This document shows, piece by piece, positions 18,783-28,415 of a DNA stretch of 64,000 nt. Under the pieces are notes generated by a model. That model saw nothing but the letters and a program-made list of their open reading frames with translations, had not been told where the DNA came from and ran no database searches. Source of the DNA: Caulobacteraceae bacterium (GTDB lineage: Bacteria; Pseudomonadota; Alphaproteobacteria; Caulobacterales; Caulobacteraceae); NCBI GenBank assembly GCA_027489335.1, contig JAIXZX010000014.1, positions 62,001 through 126,000 on the forward strand, written 5' to 3'. A program made the translations under genes and the position numbers. The stretch's first letter is position 1; every line of letters starts with the position of its first letter.

Positions 18783-19754
18783 ATGCCGTCGATCACCGCC
18801 GCCGACTGGGACCTGTTCCAGAGCCTGCACGCCGTCCTGGAGACAGGCAGCCTGTCCGCCGCCGCCCGGGTTCGGGGGGTCGCCCAACCCACCATCGGAC
18901 GCCACATCGAAAGCCTGGAACAGCGCCTGGGATCGCCCCTGTTCCTGCGTTCCCCCCGGGGCCTGCAGCCGACGGAGCTGGCCTTGGAGCTTCGTCCGCG
19001 GCTGGAGGACATGGCCGCGGCCGCGGCCGCGGCGATGCGCGACGTGGCCGGCGCCGCGGCCCAGACTGGCGGAACCGTGCGGATCACCGCCAGCGAAATG
19101 GTCGGCTGCGAGATTCTGCCGCCGATCCTGGCGACCTTCCACGCCGCCCACCCGGCGATCGAAGTGGAGCTGACCCTCTCCAACGAGCAGGCCGATCTCA
19201 GCCGTCGAGACGCCGACATCGCCCTGCGCATGACGCGGCCGACCCAGAACACCCTGGTGGGTCGGCGGGTCGGGGTGGTTCAGATGGGGCTCTATGCGGC
19301 CCCGGCCTATCTGGCCCGCTGCGGGACGCCGGCGCGCGTGGAGGACCTGGAGGACCACGCCATGATCGGGTTTGACCGCAAGACCCCAAGCCGCGTGCGG
19401 GACGTGGACATCGGCCGGCCGATCACCCGGGACGTCTTCAGCTTTCGCAGCGACAGCGACATCGCCCAGCTGGCGGCGCTGCGGGCGGGATTGGGCGTCG
19501 GCATGTGCCCCAGGCCCCTGGGCCGCCGCGACGGCCTGGTCCGCATCCTGCCCGAGCGGGTCTCCCTGGAGCTGGAGATGTGGGTCTGCATGCCAGAGGG
19601 CCTGCGCACCACACGTAGGATGCGGCTGTTGTTCGACCATCTGGCCGACGGCCTGTCTCGAGATCTGCGCGAGGCTGGGGACCCAGACGCAGAAAGGGCG
19701 GCCGCAGAGCCTGCGACCGCCCTTCCGGCGTTCGTCAAAGGGGCCGAGGCCTAG
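18783..19754 (+). CDS. LysR-family transcriptional regulator
   Basis: A 323-residue regulator. The winged helix-turn-helix covers about residues 6-65 ([20 protein letters not shown], then [16 protein letters not shown]). A LysR substrate-binding domain runs from about residue 90 to 295. It resembles the group that regulates nearby transport or oxidoreductase genes. No divergent target is present: the MFS gene upstream is on the same strand and rplS is convergent. Its TAG lies in the CTAG shared with the rplS stop. Confidence 0.9.
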   Translation: MPSITAADWDLFQSLHAVLETGSLSAAARVRGVAQPTIGRHIESLEQRLGSPLFLRSPRGLQPTELALELRPRLEDMAAAAAAAMRDVAGAAAQTGGTVRITASEMVGCEILPPILATFHAAHPAIEVELTLSNEQADLSRRDADIALRMTRPTQNTLVGRRVGVVQMGLYAAPAYLARCGTPARVEDLEDHAMIGFDRKTPSRVRDVDIGRPITRDVFSFRSDSDIAQLAALRAGLGVGMCPRPLGRRDGLVRILPERVSLELEMWVCMPEGLRTTRRMRLLFDHLADGLSRDLREAGDPDAERAAAEPATALPAFVKGAEA

Positions 19755-20206
19755 CCTTCGGCGTCCTTCTTCTTGGGGGCGTGGGCCGCGGCCGAGGCCT
19801 CGGCGCGGGCGTTGCGTTCGGCCTTTTCGGCCTCACGCTCGGCCGGGGTCATCTGGCGTTCGGCGATCCGCGCCGACTTGCCGCGACGATCACGCAGGTA
19901 ATAGAGCTTGGCCCGACGCACGACACCGCGGCGCTTGACCTCGACGGATTCGATCATCGGCGAGAGGATCGGGAAGACCCGCTCCACACCCTCACCGAAG
20001 GAAATCTTGCGGACCGTGAAGTTCTCGTCGACGCCCTCGCCGGAGCGGGCGATGCAGACGCCTTCATAGGCCTGGACGCGCTCGCGCTCGCCTTCCTTGA
20101 TCTTGACGTTGACGCGGACGGTGTCGCCCGGGCGGAAGTCGGGGAAGTTGCGGGCGGTCTTGAGGCGGTCGGCCTCTTCCTGGCGCAGCTGCTGGATCAC
20201 GTTCAT
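19751..20206 (-). CDS. rplS: 50S ribosomal protein L19
   Basis: A 151-residue L19. The core ([45 protein letters not shown] and [18 protein letters not shown]) is followed by an Ala/Glu/Lys-rich tail of about 35 residues, longer than the E. coli protein (115 residues). It follows trmD by 26 bases on the same strand. The ATG at 20206 has AAGGAATTG upstream. Confidence 0.98.
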   Translation of the reverse strand: MNVIQQLRQEEADRLKTARNFPDFRPGDTVRVNVKIKEGERERVQAYEGVCIARSGEGVDENFTVRKISFGEGVERVFPILSPMIESVEVKRRGVVRRAKLYYLRDRRGKSARIAERQMTPAEREAEKAERNARAEASAAAHAPKKKDAEG

Positions 20207-20232
20207 TGGTTCAATTCCTTTGTCACTGGGCT

Positions 20233-20943
20233 TTACGCGCCCTTTGCCTGTTGATTGGCGAGATGCTGCGCCCACAAGTCCGGCCGCCGCTCCCGCGTGG
20301 TCTCTTCCCGCTGCTGCGCCCGCCATTTGGCGACCTCAGCATGGTGCCCTGAAAGCAGCACCGGCGGGATGTCGCGCCCTTCGAACGTCCGCGGTCTCGT
20401 GTACTGCGGATGCTCGAGGAGCCCGTCCTCAAAGCTCTCTTCACTCAAACTCAGCGCCTGGCCCAACACACCGGGCACAAGACGTACGCACGCCTCGATG
20501 GTCAGCATGGCCGCCACCTCGCCACCGGCGAGGACGACGTCGCCCACGGCGACCTCCTCGAACCCCCGGGCGTCGAGCACCCGCTGGTCCACCCCCTCGA
20601 ACCGGCCGGCCAGGACGATGACGCCCGGACCCGCAGCCCATTCCTTCGCGCGCGCCTGGGTCAGGGGCCGACCCCGGGCGCTCATGTACAAAAGCGGCCG
20701 CCCTCGCCGCTCCACGCTGTCCAGCGCCGAAGCGATGACGTCCGCCCGCATCACCTGTCCAGGACCGCCCCCCGCAGGGGTGTCGTCGAGGAAGCCGCGC
20801 TTATCCTTGGAAAAGGCGCGAATGTCCACTGTTTCCAACGTCCAGAGCCCCTGTTCGCGCCAGGCGGTTCCGATCAGGGAGACCCCCAGCGGACCAGGGA
20901 AGGCCTCGGGAAACATGGTCAGGACGGTGGCGTCGAAGGACAT
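20233..20943 (-). CDS. trmD: tRNA (guanine-N1-)-methyltransferase
   Basis: A 236-residue SPOUT methyltransferase that makes m1G37 in tRNAs. [43 protein letters not shown] and the knot region [12 protein letters not shown] are family hallmarks. It ends [10 protein letters not shown], with the C-terminal helical domain complete. It precedes rplS as usual. The usual upstream neighbour rimM is separated from it by tesB on the other strand. Confidence 0.97.
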   Translation of the reverse strand: MSFDATVLTMFPEAFPGPLGVSLIGTAWREQGLWTLETVDIRAFSKDKRGFLDDTPAGGGPGQVMRADVIASALDSVERRGRPLLYMSARGRPLTQARAKEWAAGPGVIVLAGRFEGVDQRVLDARGFEEVAVGDVVLAGGEVAAMLTIEACVRLVPGVLGQALSLSEESFEDGLLEHPQYTRPRTFEGRDIPPVLLSGHHAEVAKWRAQQREETTRERRPDLWAQHLANQQAKGA

Positions 20944-21059
20944 GGGCCCATCTGCACCAGCCGGCGGCCAAATGCCAAGGCCCCGGCGGCGCCTTGCCGC
21001 GGCGGGCCTCAGCGGTTAAGCCCTGGCGCTTTCGCACCTGCAACATACGATAAGTCATT

Positions 21060-21935
21060 ATGGACAGCCCCGAGATCACGCCCGAGATCCTGCCTGACAC
21101 CCTGGCCCTGGAGCGCATCGAGCAGAACCTGTTCCGGGGCGTGAGCCCGCAGGGCGGGCCGCCGCGCATCTTCGGCGGCCAGGTGATCGCCCAGTCCCTG
21201 CTGGCGGCCTATGAGACCGTCGAAGAGCGCATGTGCCACTCGCTGCACTGCTACTTCATCCGGCCAGGCGACCCGCGCATTCCGATCCTGTTCGAGGTCG
21301 ACCGCTCCCGCGACGGCGGCACCTTCACCACCCGCCGGGTGGTGGCCATCCAGAACGGCAAGCAGATCTTCAACCTCGCCGCCTCCTTCCAGGTGGTGGA
21401 GGACGGCTTCGACCACCAGGCGCCCATGCCCAAGGTCCCCGGGCCGGACGACCTGCCCACCGAGGCGGAGTCCATGAAGAAGGTGGCCGAGAAGATGCCG
21501 CCGGAAATGCGCAAGATGATGTCGCGCCCGCGGCCCATCGAGATGCGCGGCCGCGACGCCTTCGGCTTTGGCGGCGCCACCAAGCCCACCGAGGGCAAGT
21601 CCGACGTCTGGATCCGCGCCACCGGCGCCATCGGGGATGACCCGCGGATGCACCAGGTGATCCTGGCCTACGCCTCGGACATGAACCTGCTGTCCACCGC
21701 CATGCGCCCACATGGGGTCGCCTGGCAGACGCCGGGTCTGCAGTCGGCCAGCCTCGACCACGCCATGTGGTTCCACAAGCCGTCCAACTTCAACGACTGG
21801 CACCTCTACACCCAGGACAGCCCCTCGGCGTCCGGCGGCCGCGGCTTCGTCCGCGGCGCCCTCTACACTCAGGACGGAACCCTGGTGGCCTCGGTCGCCC
21901 AGGAAGGCCTGATGCGGATGCGCAAGGGCGACTGA
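21060..21935 (+). CDS. tesB: Acyl-CoA thioesterase II
   Basis: A 291-residue double-hotdog thioesterase that hydrolyses medium and long acyl-CoAs. NLFRGVSPQGGPPRIFGGQV, the double-hotdog junction near YASDMNLLSTAMRPHG, SLDHAMWFHKPSNFNDWHLY and the C-terminal VASVAQEGLMRMR match TesB. Length is close to E. coli TesB (286). It lies on the plus strand between two halves of the ribosomal/trmD set on the minus strand. The Shine-Dalgarno is weak. Confidence 0.93.
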   Translation: MDSPEITPEILPDTLALERIEQNLFRGVSPQGGPPRIFGGQVIAQSLLAAYETVEERMCHSLHCYFIRPGDPRIPILFEVDRSRDGGTFTTRRVVAIQNGKQIFNLAASFQVVEDGFDHQAPMPKVPGPDDLPTEAESMKKVAEKMPPEMRKMMSRPRPIEMRGRDAFGFGGATKPTEGKSDVWIRATGAIGDDPRMHQVILAYASDMNLLSTAMRPHGVAWQTPGLQSASLDHAMWFHKPSNFNDWHLYTQDSPSASGGRGFVRGALYTQDGTLVASVAQEGLMRMRKGD

Positions 21936-21943
21936 GCCGCCTT

Positions 21944-22060
21944 GCGTCCTTCGAGGCTCGCTGACGCTCGCACCTCAGGATGAGGGGTGTGGGTGGACGC
22001 GCAAGCCCATCATTCCGTCCTCATCCTGAGGCGCCCGCGTCAGCGGGCCTCGAAGGACGA
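21944..22060. repeat. REP-like inverted repeat, family 2 (paired arms)
   Basis: Two arms, about 21944-21985 and 22018-22060, are imperfect reverse complements. Each carries TCGAAGGACG-type ends and a TCATCCTGAGG core. It lies between convergent tesB and rimM, where it could also terminate transcription. A single arm of the same family recurs at 55620-55656. Confidence 0.75.
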
Positions 22061-22080
22061 GGGCGGCCGTAGAGAACCCC

Positions 22081-22584
22081 CTACTCGGTCTCTTCCGGCG
22101 GGATGGCGATCAGTTTGCCCTCGGCCAGCTTCACCTCGGGCACGGCGTCGCGGGTGAAGGGCAGCCACCAGGAGGGGCCGCTGGCCGGCTGGACTTCCAG
22201 CAGGTCGCCGGCCCCGAAATCCTGCACGGACCTCACCTCGCCCAGGCGCTCGCCCGCTGGCGTCTCCACCACAGCCCCGATCAGGTCAGTCAGATAGAAT
22301 TCGTCCTCCTCCGGCGCCGGCAGTGCGTCGCGGGGGATGAAGAGCTTCAGGCCGCGGGCGGCCTCGGCCTGCTCGCGGGTCTCAATCTCCTTGGCTCTCG
22401 CCACCACGCCGCCCTTGACGGGTCGCGCGCTAGTGAGCGTCAGGCCAGGCGAACCATCCTGGCGTAACAACGCCTTGAAGGCGGCCAGCGACATGGGGTC
22501 TTCGGTGAAGGTGGTGATGCGGAGTTCGCCGCGCACGCCGAAGGCGCCGGCCACCCGGGCCACCTGGATCAGCTTGTCGGGCAT
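22081..22584 (-). CDS. rimM: 16S rRNA processing protein RimM
   Basis: A 167-residue protein that helps 30S maturation. The N-terminal barrel starts QVARVAGAFGVRGELRIT. The PRC-barrel half (YLTDLIGAVVETPAGERLGEV, WWLPFTRDAVPEV) follows. It is third after ffh and rpsP on the minus strand, 97 bases after rpsP with a hairpin in between. Its stop at 22081 faces the REP-like element and tesB. Confidence 0.96.
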   Translation of the reverse strand: MPDKLIQVARVAGAFGVRGELRITTFTEDPMSLAAFKALLRQDGSPGLTLTSARPVKGGVVARAKEIETREQAEAARGLKLFIPRDALPAPEEDEFYLTDLIGAVVETPAGERLGEVRSVQDFGAGDLLEVQPASGPSWWLPFTRDAVPEVKLAEGKLIAIPPEETE

Positions 22585-22627
22585 GTCGCCTTCGCGTCAG
22601 AGGATCTCGTCGCCGCAGCACCCCACC

Positions 22628-22664
22628 CCTCGTCACAGACAGATCAGGTCTGCCTGTGACGAGG
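22628..22664 (-). terminator. Hairpin between rpsP and rimM
   Basis: CCTCGTCACAG (22628-22638) and CTGTGACGAGG (22654-22664) form a perfect 11-bp stem with a 15-base loop, 17 bases past the rpsP stop. No T-tract follows on the minus strand. It may be an attenuator or an mRNA-processing stem that lowers rimM relative to rpsP. Confidence 0.5.
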
Positions 22665-22681
22665 CGATGGGCGGAAAGGCC

Positions 22682-23182
22682 TTAGCCTTCCTTGGCGTCT
22701 TCGGCGGCCGGCTCGGCGGGCGCCTCTTCGGCGGCGGCGGGCTCTTCAGCCGCCGGGGCCTCAGCGGCCGGCTCTTCGGCGGCCGGGGCTTCGGGCTCGG
22801 GCTCGGGCGCCGGCTGGGCGGCGGCCTCGGCTTCGGCGGCGGCGCGGTCGGCTTCACGCTGGGCGCGCTCTTCAGCCCGCTCCTTGGCCTTGCGGCCCGG
22901 CTCGGCCTTCTGCGGGTTGTTGCCGTGCTCCCACTTCACCAGGCCCTGCTGGGACAGGAAACGGGCGACGCGGTCGGTGGGCTGGGCGCCCTTCTTGACC
23001 CACTCTTCGATGCGCTCGACCTTCAGGACGACGCGGCTGGGGTCATCCTTCTTGAGCAGCGGGTTGTAGGCCCCGACCTTCTCGATGAAGCGGCCATCGC
23101 GCGGGGCGCGGCTGTCGGCGACGACGATCGAGTAATAGGGGCGCTTCTTGGCGCCGCCACGGGACAGACGAATCTTGAGCAT
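22682..23182 (-). CDS. rpsP: 30S ribosomal protein S16 with long acidic tail
   Basis: A 166-residue S16. The core of about 80-110 residues begins [20 protein letters not shown] and includes [12 protein letters not shown]. The last 50-60 residues are a low-complexity Ala/Glu/Pro repeat ([12 protein letters not shown] type) that doubles the usual length. Such tails are known in Caulobacterales S16; their role is not known. It lies 18 bases downstream of ffh and is probably cotranscribed. Confidence 0.97.
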   Translation of the reverse strand: MLKIRLSRGGAKKRPYYSIVVADSRAPRDGRFIEKVGAYNPLLKKDDPSRVVLKVERIEEWVKKGAQPTDRVARFLSQQGLVKWEHGNNPQKAEPGRKAKERAEERAQREADRAAAEAEAAAQPAPEPEPEAPAAEEPAAEAPAAEEPAAAEEAPAEPAAEDAKEG

Positions 23183-23200
23183 GGATGTTCCTTGTGAGCT

Positions 23201-24739
23201 CTAGGATTTCTTGAAGGGATTGATGCCCGGCGGCAGACCGCCGCCGAGGCCGGGAAGTTTGGGGAGTCCGCCAGTGAGACCGCCGAGGCCAGGACCGCCG
23301 AGACCGGCGAGACGGGCCTTGGCCTCCTCGATCTCCTGCGGGGTCGGGGCCTTGCCGCCACCCATGGCTTTCATCCGGGCCATGTCGGCCCCACCGCCGC
23401 CGGTGAGCATGCCCGCCATCTTGGCGAAGCCCTTGCCCCCATCGCGGCTCATCATCTTGAAGGCGTCGGCCATCTGGCGATGCTGTTTCAAAAGCCGGTT
23501 GACCTCGGCCACATCGACGCCGGCGCCCTTGGCGATCCGGCGCTTGCGGGAGGCCTGCAGGATGTCGGGCTTCTTGCGCTCGGCCTTGGTCATGGACGAG
23601 ATGATCGCGGCCTGACGGTCCAGGGTCTTGTCCGAAACATTGGCCTCGGCCATCTGCTTCTTCATCTTCTGGACCCCAGGCAGGAAGCCCATCAGCCCTT
23701 CCATGCCGCCCATCTTCTTCATCTGGGCGAACTGGTCGGCCATCATGTCCAGGTCGAACTGACCCTTGGCCAGCTTCTTGGCCATGACCTCGGCCTTGGC
23801 CTGGTCGAAGTCCTGCGCCGCCTTCTCCACCAGGGCGACAACGTCGCCTTGGCCGAGGATCCGGCCGGCCACCCGGCGGGCGTCGAAGGCGTCGAGGCCG
23901 TCGATCTTCTCCGAGACGCCCAGGAACTTGATCGGCAGGCCGGTGACCGCGCGCATGGACAGCGCCGCGCCGCCGCGGCCGTCGCCATCCGAGCGGGTCA
24001 ACACCAGGCCCGTCAGGGGCAGGCGTTCGTGGAAGGCCTTGGCGGTGCGCACCGCGTCCTGACCGGTGAGCGCATCGGCCACCAGCAGGGTCTCGGATGG
24101 GTTGGCGATCTTGGCGATCTCGGCCGCCTCGGCCATCATCGCCTCGTCGAGCGTCGTGCGGCCGGCGGTGTCGAGGATCAGGACATCATAGCCCTGCAGC
24201 TTGGCCGCCGAGAGCGCGCGCCGCGCGATGTCCGGCGCCGATTGGCCAGCCACGATGGGCAGGCTGTCAACGCCGGCCTGGACGGCCAGGGTGGCCAGCT
24301 GCTCCATGGCCGCGGGCCGGCGGGTGTCCAGCGAGGCCAGCAGCACCTTCTTGCGTTCGCGGGCCAGGCGCAGGGCCAGGCGGCCGGCGGTGGTGGTCTT
24401 ACCCGAGCCCTGCAGGCCGGCCATCATCATGACGGTGGGGGGATTGAGGGAGAGGTTCAGCCCCTCGACCTCGTCGCCGCCCAGCATCTCCACCAGGCCG
24501 TCATAGGTGATCTTGATGACCTGGTCGGTGGGACGGACCGAACGCAGCACCTCTTCGCCCGACGCGCGCTCCTTGGCCTTGGCGATGAAATCGCGCACCA
24601 CCGGCAGGGCCACATCGGCCTCCAGCAGGGCGATGCGGACCTCGCGCAGGGCCTCGTCGATATGCTTTTCAGACAGCACGCCGTGGCCCGACAGACGGTC
24701 GAATACCCCGGAAAGCCGTTCAGAAAGTGCGTCGAACAT
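23201..24739 (-). CDS. ffh: Signal recognition particle protein Ffh (SRP54)
   Basis: A 512-residue GTPase that binds 4.5S RNA and signal sequences for cotranslational targeting. It has an N domain (MFDALSERLSGVFDRL onward), a P-loop GLQGSGKTTT at 108-117, ILDTAGRT, and a Met-rich M domain after about residue 300. The tail beyond residue 450 is Gly/Leu/Pro-rich with repeated GLGG. It heads the ffh-rpsP-rimM group. No SRP RNA gene is seen in the flanking 221-base gap. Confidence 0.98.
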   Translation of the reverse strand: MFDALSERLSGVFDRLSGHGVLSEKHIDEALREVRIALLEADVALPVVRDFIAKAKERASGEEVLRSVRPTDQVIKITYDGLVEMLGGDEVEGLNLSLNPPTVMMMAGLQGSGKTTTAGRLALRLARERKKVLLASLDTRRPAAMEQLATLAVQAGVDSLPIVAGQSAPDIARRALSAAKLQGYDVLILDTAGRTTLDEAMMAEAAEIAKIANPSETLLVADALTGQDAVRTAKAFHERLPLTGLVLTRSDGDGRGGAALSMRAVTGLPIKFLGVSEKIDGLDAFDARRVAGRILGQGDVVALVEKAAQDFDQAKAEVMAKKLAKGQFDLDMMADQFAQMKKMGGMEGLMGFLPGVQKMKKQMAEANVSDKTLDRQAAIISSMTKAERKKPDILQASRKRRIAKGAGVDVAEVNRLLKQHRQMADAFKMMSRDGGKGFAKMAGMLTGGGGADMARMKAMGGGKAPTPQEIEEAKARLAGLGGPGLGGLTGGLPKLPGLGGGLPPGINPFKKS

Positions 24740-24960
24740 TCAAACTCCCATGGGGTGACGACGTCACGCCCGCTTGTCTTCCGGCTCCAGGGCGGCCTGC
24801 GGACAGGAAACCATGAGCCCAAACGCGATCGACCCCCGTGGACGATCACGTCGACGGGGGGCCTCGCCGCCCTCGTCCCATATGGTGATGGGGGTCGTGG
24901 CGGGGGAGGGCGCTGACCGAGGTTGCGCCGGAAGGGCGCGCTTATGCGCCTGTGGATGCT

Positions 24961-25614
24961 TTAGGTCAAGATCGGCGGGGCCGGGCGGCGCCTGGGGAGG
25001 GCGGCCGCAGCCCGGGCGAGATCGGTGATCCTGTCCCAGTCGCCGGCCGCCACGGCGTCCTTCGGCGCCACCCAGGAGCCGCCGACACAGGCGACATTGG
25101 GCTCGTTCAGATAGTCCGGCGCCCCCGCCGCATCGATGCCGCCGGTGGGGCAGAAGACCGCCTGGGGGAAGGGGCTGGCGAAGGCCTTCAACAGGCTGAC
25201 CCCGCCCACCACGCTGGCCGGGAACAGCTTGAAGGCCGTGAAGCCGTGGTCGAGGCCCGCCATCAGTTCGGTGGCCGTGGCGATCCCCGGCAGCAGGGGG
25301 ACCGGTCCTTCGATCCGCTCTCCGGCGATCAGGCCGGGGCTGACGGCGAAGCGGGCCCCGGCGTGGGCGACCGCCTGCCGGGCCGACGCGGAGGTGACCG
25401 TGCCGGCGCCGACCACGGCGTCCTCGACCTCGCCGGCGATGGCGCGGATGGCCTCAAGCGCAGCCGGCGTGCGCAGGGTCACTTCCAGGGCCATAAGGCC
25501 GCCCCGGGTCAGGGCCCGCGCCAGAGGGACAGCGTCGGCGGCGTCCTCGATGACCAGCACCGGGACCACCGGGGCCAGGGCGAGAATGTGGTCCACGGTC
25601 ATGGGCTGGGTCAC
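24961..25614 (-). CDS. eda: KDPG/KHG aldolase
   Basis: A 217-residue class I aldolase that splits 2-keto-3-deoxy-6-phosphogluconate to pyruvate and glyceraldehyde 3-phosphate. Schiff-base Lys129 lies in AFKLFPAS, and the general base Glu44 in LEVTLRT; CPTGGI and VGGSW are also seen. I chose GTG at 25614: GGAAGGGG is well placed and the GTGA overlaps the glk stop. A later ATG at 25602 has no ribosome site. It ends the pgl-edd-glk-eda operon. Confidence 0.95.
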   Translation of the reverse strand: MTQPMTVDHILALAPVVPVLVIEDAADAVPLARALTRGGLMALEVTLRTPAALEAIRAIAGEVEDAVVGAGTVTSASARQAVAHAGARFAVSPGLIAGERIEGPVPLLPGIATATELMAGLDHGFTAFKLFPASVVGGVSLLKAFASPFPQAVFCPTGGIDAAGAPDYLNEPNVACVGGSWVAPKDAVAAGDWDRITDLARAAAALPRRRPAPPILT

Positions 25615-26585
25615 AGGCGGACCCCTTCCAGCTGGGCCAGTTCCCGGCTGCACCCCACCAGGGCCGCGAAGGGATGGATGATCAGATAGGTGGGGATTTC
25701 ACGCACATAGTCGGCCAGGCGCCCCTTGGCCTCGAAGCGGTCGCGAAAGCCCCCGGCCATCAGCCGCTCGCCCATGCGTGGGGCGATGCCGCCGCTGACA
25801 TAGATTCCCCCTCGCGCGCCATGGGTCAGGGCGAGATCCCCGGCCACACCGCCGAGAATGGCGCAGAACCGGTCCAGCACCTCGCCGGCCGCCGGATCGC
25901 CCCCGTCGGCGGCCTCGACCACCGCCCGCTCATCGGCGAGGTGTGGGGCGCGCCCCGCCAGGTCCTGTAGCGCGAGATAGAGGTCAAAGAGCCCCTGGCC
26001 TGAGAGCACACGCTCCACCGACACCCGACCGTGGAGTCCCTGCAGCCGCCGCCAGACATGGGCCTCCACCTCGTCATGGGGGGCGAAGCCGGCATGCCCC
26101 CCCTCCGTGGCCACGGCGATGTCCACATGCTGGGAGCGGGCCACGGCGCCGACGCCGAACCCGGTTCCGGCGCCCAGCACGACGATGGGGCACGTGGGCG
26201 CGCCCCGGAGCTCCGGACCAATACGGCGCAGATCAGCGGCCGCCAGCACCGGCGTCGCCATGGCCTGGGCGGCGAAGTCATTGATCAGCTTGATGGCGTC
26301 AAAGCCGAAGCTGGCGATCAGGTCGGTTTCCGAGACCTGCCAGTCGAGATTGGTGAACTCGATCTCGCCGTCCACCACCGGTCCGGCGACGGCGATCACC
26401 GCCTTGGCCGGGCGTCGCTTTCCGGCGGTCTCCTCCAGATATTCGGAGATGATCTCATCCAGGCCGCCGTAATTGGCGCAGATATAGGTCTTGGTGTTGC
26501 GCAGGTGGCCCTCGCCATCCACCAGGGCGAAGCGGGCGTTGGTGCCCCCCACATCCCCCACCAGACCGGAATAGATCGCGCCCAT
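25611..26585 (-). CDS. glk: Glucokinase
   Basis: A 324-residue ROK-unrelated bacterial glucokinase (Glk family). It has the phosphate motif GLVGDVGGTNARFAL, the catalytic Asp in KLINDFAAQA, VVLGAGTGFGVGAV and EGGHAGFAP. It phosphorylates glucose to feed the Entner-Doudoroff route. Its start overlaps the edd stop by one base and its stop overlaps the eda GTG, so all three are coupled. Confidence 0.95.
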   Translation of the reverse strand: MGAIYSGLVGDVGGTNARFALVDGEGHLRNTKTYICANYGGLDEIISEYLEETAGKRRPAKAVIAVAGPVVDGEIEFTNLDWQVSETDLIASFGFDAIKLINDFAAQAMATPVLAAADLRRIGPELRGAPTCPIVVLGAGTGFGVGAVARSQHVDIAVATEGGHAGFAPHDEVEAHVWRRLQGLHGRVSVERVLSGQGLFDLYLALQDLAGRAPHLADERAVVEAADGGDPAAGEVLDRFCAILGGVAGDLALTHGARGGIYVSGGIAPRMGERLMAGGFRDRFEAKGRLADYVREIPTYLIIHPFAALVGCSRELAQLEGVRL

Positions 26586-28405
26586 CAGGCCACCTCTTCA
26601 AACAGGACCGAGGCGCCCGCCTCGGCCGGACCAGCCGCCCGACGCATCCAGCCGAACAGCTCGCGGCCAAACCCCCTGGCGTGAACCGGCGCCTGGGCGG
26701 CCGTTCGAGCCGCCAGGACGGCGGGGTCGACCTTGATCTCCAGACGGCCCTGTAGCGCGTCCACCAGGATCATGTCGCCATCCTGCACCTTGGCCAGAAC
26801 GCCGCCGTCGGCGGCCTCAGGGCTCACATGGATGGCCGCCGGCGCCTTGCCCGAGGCGCCCGACATCCGGCCATCGGTGACCAGCGCCACCTTCAGCCCC
26901 CGGTCCAGCAGGACGACCAGGGTCGGCGTCAGGCTGTGCAGCTCGGGCATGCCGTTGGCCTTGGGGCCCTGGAAGCGGACCACGGCGACGAAATCCTCCG
27001 TCAGCTCCCCGCGGCGGAAGGCCTCCAGCAGGTCGTCCTGATCGTCGAACACCCTGGCCGGCGCCTCGACCACCAGATGCTCGGCCTTGACCGCCGAGGT
27101 CTTCATCACCGCCCGGCCGAGCCCTCCCGCCATCAGGCGCAGGCCCCCCTCCGGCTGAAAGGGATCATCGATGGGCCGCAGGATGTCGCGGTTGAGGGAC
27201 TCCGTCGGCCCCTCCCGCCAGACCAGGGCGCCGTCCTCCAGGAAGGGCTCGCGCTGATAGGCCCGCAGGCCGCCGCCGGCCACGGTGACCACGTCGTCAT
27301 GGGCCAGGCCCGCGTCCAGCAACTGGCGTATGACAAAGGCCATGCCGCCGGCCGCCTGGAAGGCGTTCACGTCCTCCGAGCCATTGGGATAGACCTTGAC
27401 GATCAGGGGGACGACCCGGGACAGGTCGTCGAAATCGGCCCAGGTGAGCTGGATCCCTGCCGCCCGGGCGATGGCCACCATGTGCAGGGTGTGATTGGTC
27501 GAGCCGCCGGTGGCCATCAGGCCGACCATGGCGTTGACCATGGCCTTCTCGTCCACCACCTGGGCCATGGGCGTATAGGCCTCGCTTCCGGCGATGATCT
27601 CCACCGCCCGCTGGGCGGCCGCCGCTGTCAGGGCGTCGCGCAAAGGCGTGTTGGGATGGACGAAGGCCGCGCCCGGCAGATGCAGGCCGGTCATCTCCAT
27701 CATCATCTGGTTGGTGTTGGCCGTACCATAGAAGGTGCAGGTGCCCGGCCCGTGATAGGACTGCATCTCGGAGTCCAGCAACTCCTCCCGGCTGACCTTG
27801 CCCTCCGCATAGAGGCCCCGCACCCGGGCCTTTTCGGCATTGGAGAGGCCCGAGGTCATCGGACCCCCGGGTACGAAGATCACCGGCAGGTGGCCAAAGG
27901 CCAGGGCGCCCATGGTCAGGCCCGGCACGATCTTGTCGCAGATCCCCAGCATCAGGCCGGCGTCAAAGGCGTCGTGGGAGAGCGCGATGCCCGTCGACAT
28001 GGCGATAACGTCCCGGGAGAAGAGGGACAGCTCCATCCCTGGCCGGCCCTGGGTCACCCCATCGCACATGGCCGGCACGCCGCCAGCCACCTGGGCCGTC
28101 GCGCCCACCGCCTCGGCGGCGGCGCGGATAACATCGGGAAACCGCTCATAGGGCTGATGGGCCGAGAGCATGTCGTTATAGGCCGTGACGATGGCGAGGT
28201 TGGGCGCCATCGGATTGCGCATCCTGGCCTTGCCGTCCTCGGGCAGGGCGGCGAAGGCGTGGGCGAAGTTGGCGCAGGACAGCTTGGCCCTTCCGGGGCC
28301 GGAGCGCTGGGCGGCGTCGATCTGCGCCAGATAGGCGGCCCGGGTCCCGCGGCTGCGGACGATGATCCTGTCGGTGACCTCGGCGACGACCGGGTGAATG
28401 GGCAT
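26585..28405 (-). CDS. edd: 6-phosphogluconate dehydratase
   Basis: A 606-residue iron-sulphur dehydratase of the IlvD/Edd family that makes 2-keto-3-deoxy-6-phosphogluconate. Family motifs include [29 protein letters not shown] and [17 protein letters not shown], whose Cys residues fit the cluster ligands. [19 protein letters not shown] is the C-terminal signature. Length equals the family norm. It lies 10 bases downstream of pgl. Confidence 0.97.
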   Translation of the reverse strand: MPIHPVVAEVTDRIIVRSRGTRAAYLAQIDAAQRSGPGRAKLSCANFAHAFAALPEDGKARMRNPMAPNLAIVTAYNDMLSAHQPYERFPDVIRAAAEAVGATAQVAGGVPAMCDGVTQGRPGMELSLFSRDVIAMSTGIALSHDAFDAGLMLGICDKIVPGLTMGALAFGHLPVIFVPGGPMTSGLSNAEKARVRGLYAEGKVSREELLDSEMQSYHGPGTCTFYGTANTNQMMMEMTGLHLPGAAFVHPNTPLRDALTAAAAQRAVEIIAGSEAYTPMAQVVDEKAMVNAMVGLMATGGSTNHTLHMVAIARAAGIQLTWADFDDLSRVVPLIVKVYPNGSEDVNAFQAAGGMAFVIRQLLDAGLAHDDVVTVAGGGLRAYQREPFLEDGALVWREGPTESLNRDILRPIDDPFQPEGGLRLMAGGLGRAVMKTSAVKAEHLVVEAPARVFDDQDDLLEAFRRGELTEDFVAVVRFQGPKANGMPELHSLTPTLVVLLDRGLKVALVTDGRMSGASGKAPAAIHVSPEAADGGVLAKVQDGDMILVDALQGRLEIKVDPAVLAARTAAQAPVHARGFGRELFGWMRRAAGPAEAGASVLFEEVA

Positions 28406-28415
28406 GGCGGTTCCT

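Noticed and set aside
24740..24960. Possible SRP RNA or small gene in the gap upstream of ffh
   Set aside because: No 4.5S RNA-like helix with the conserved GGAA tetraloop region was seen. Only weak GC stems (around 24832-24863 and 24935-24956) are present.
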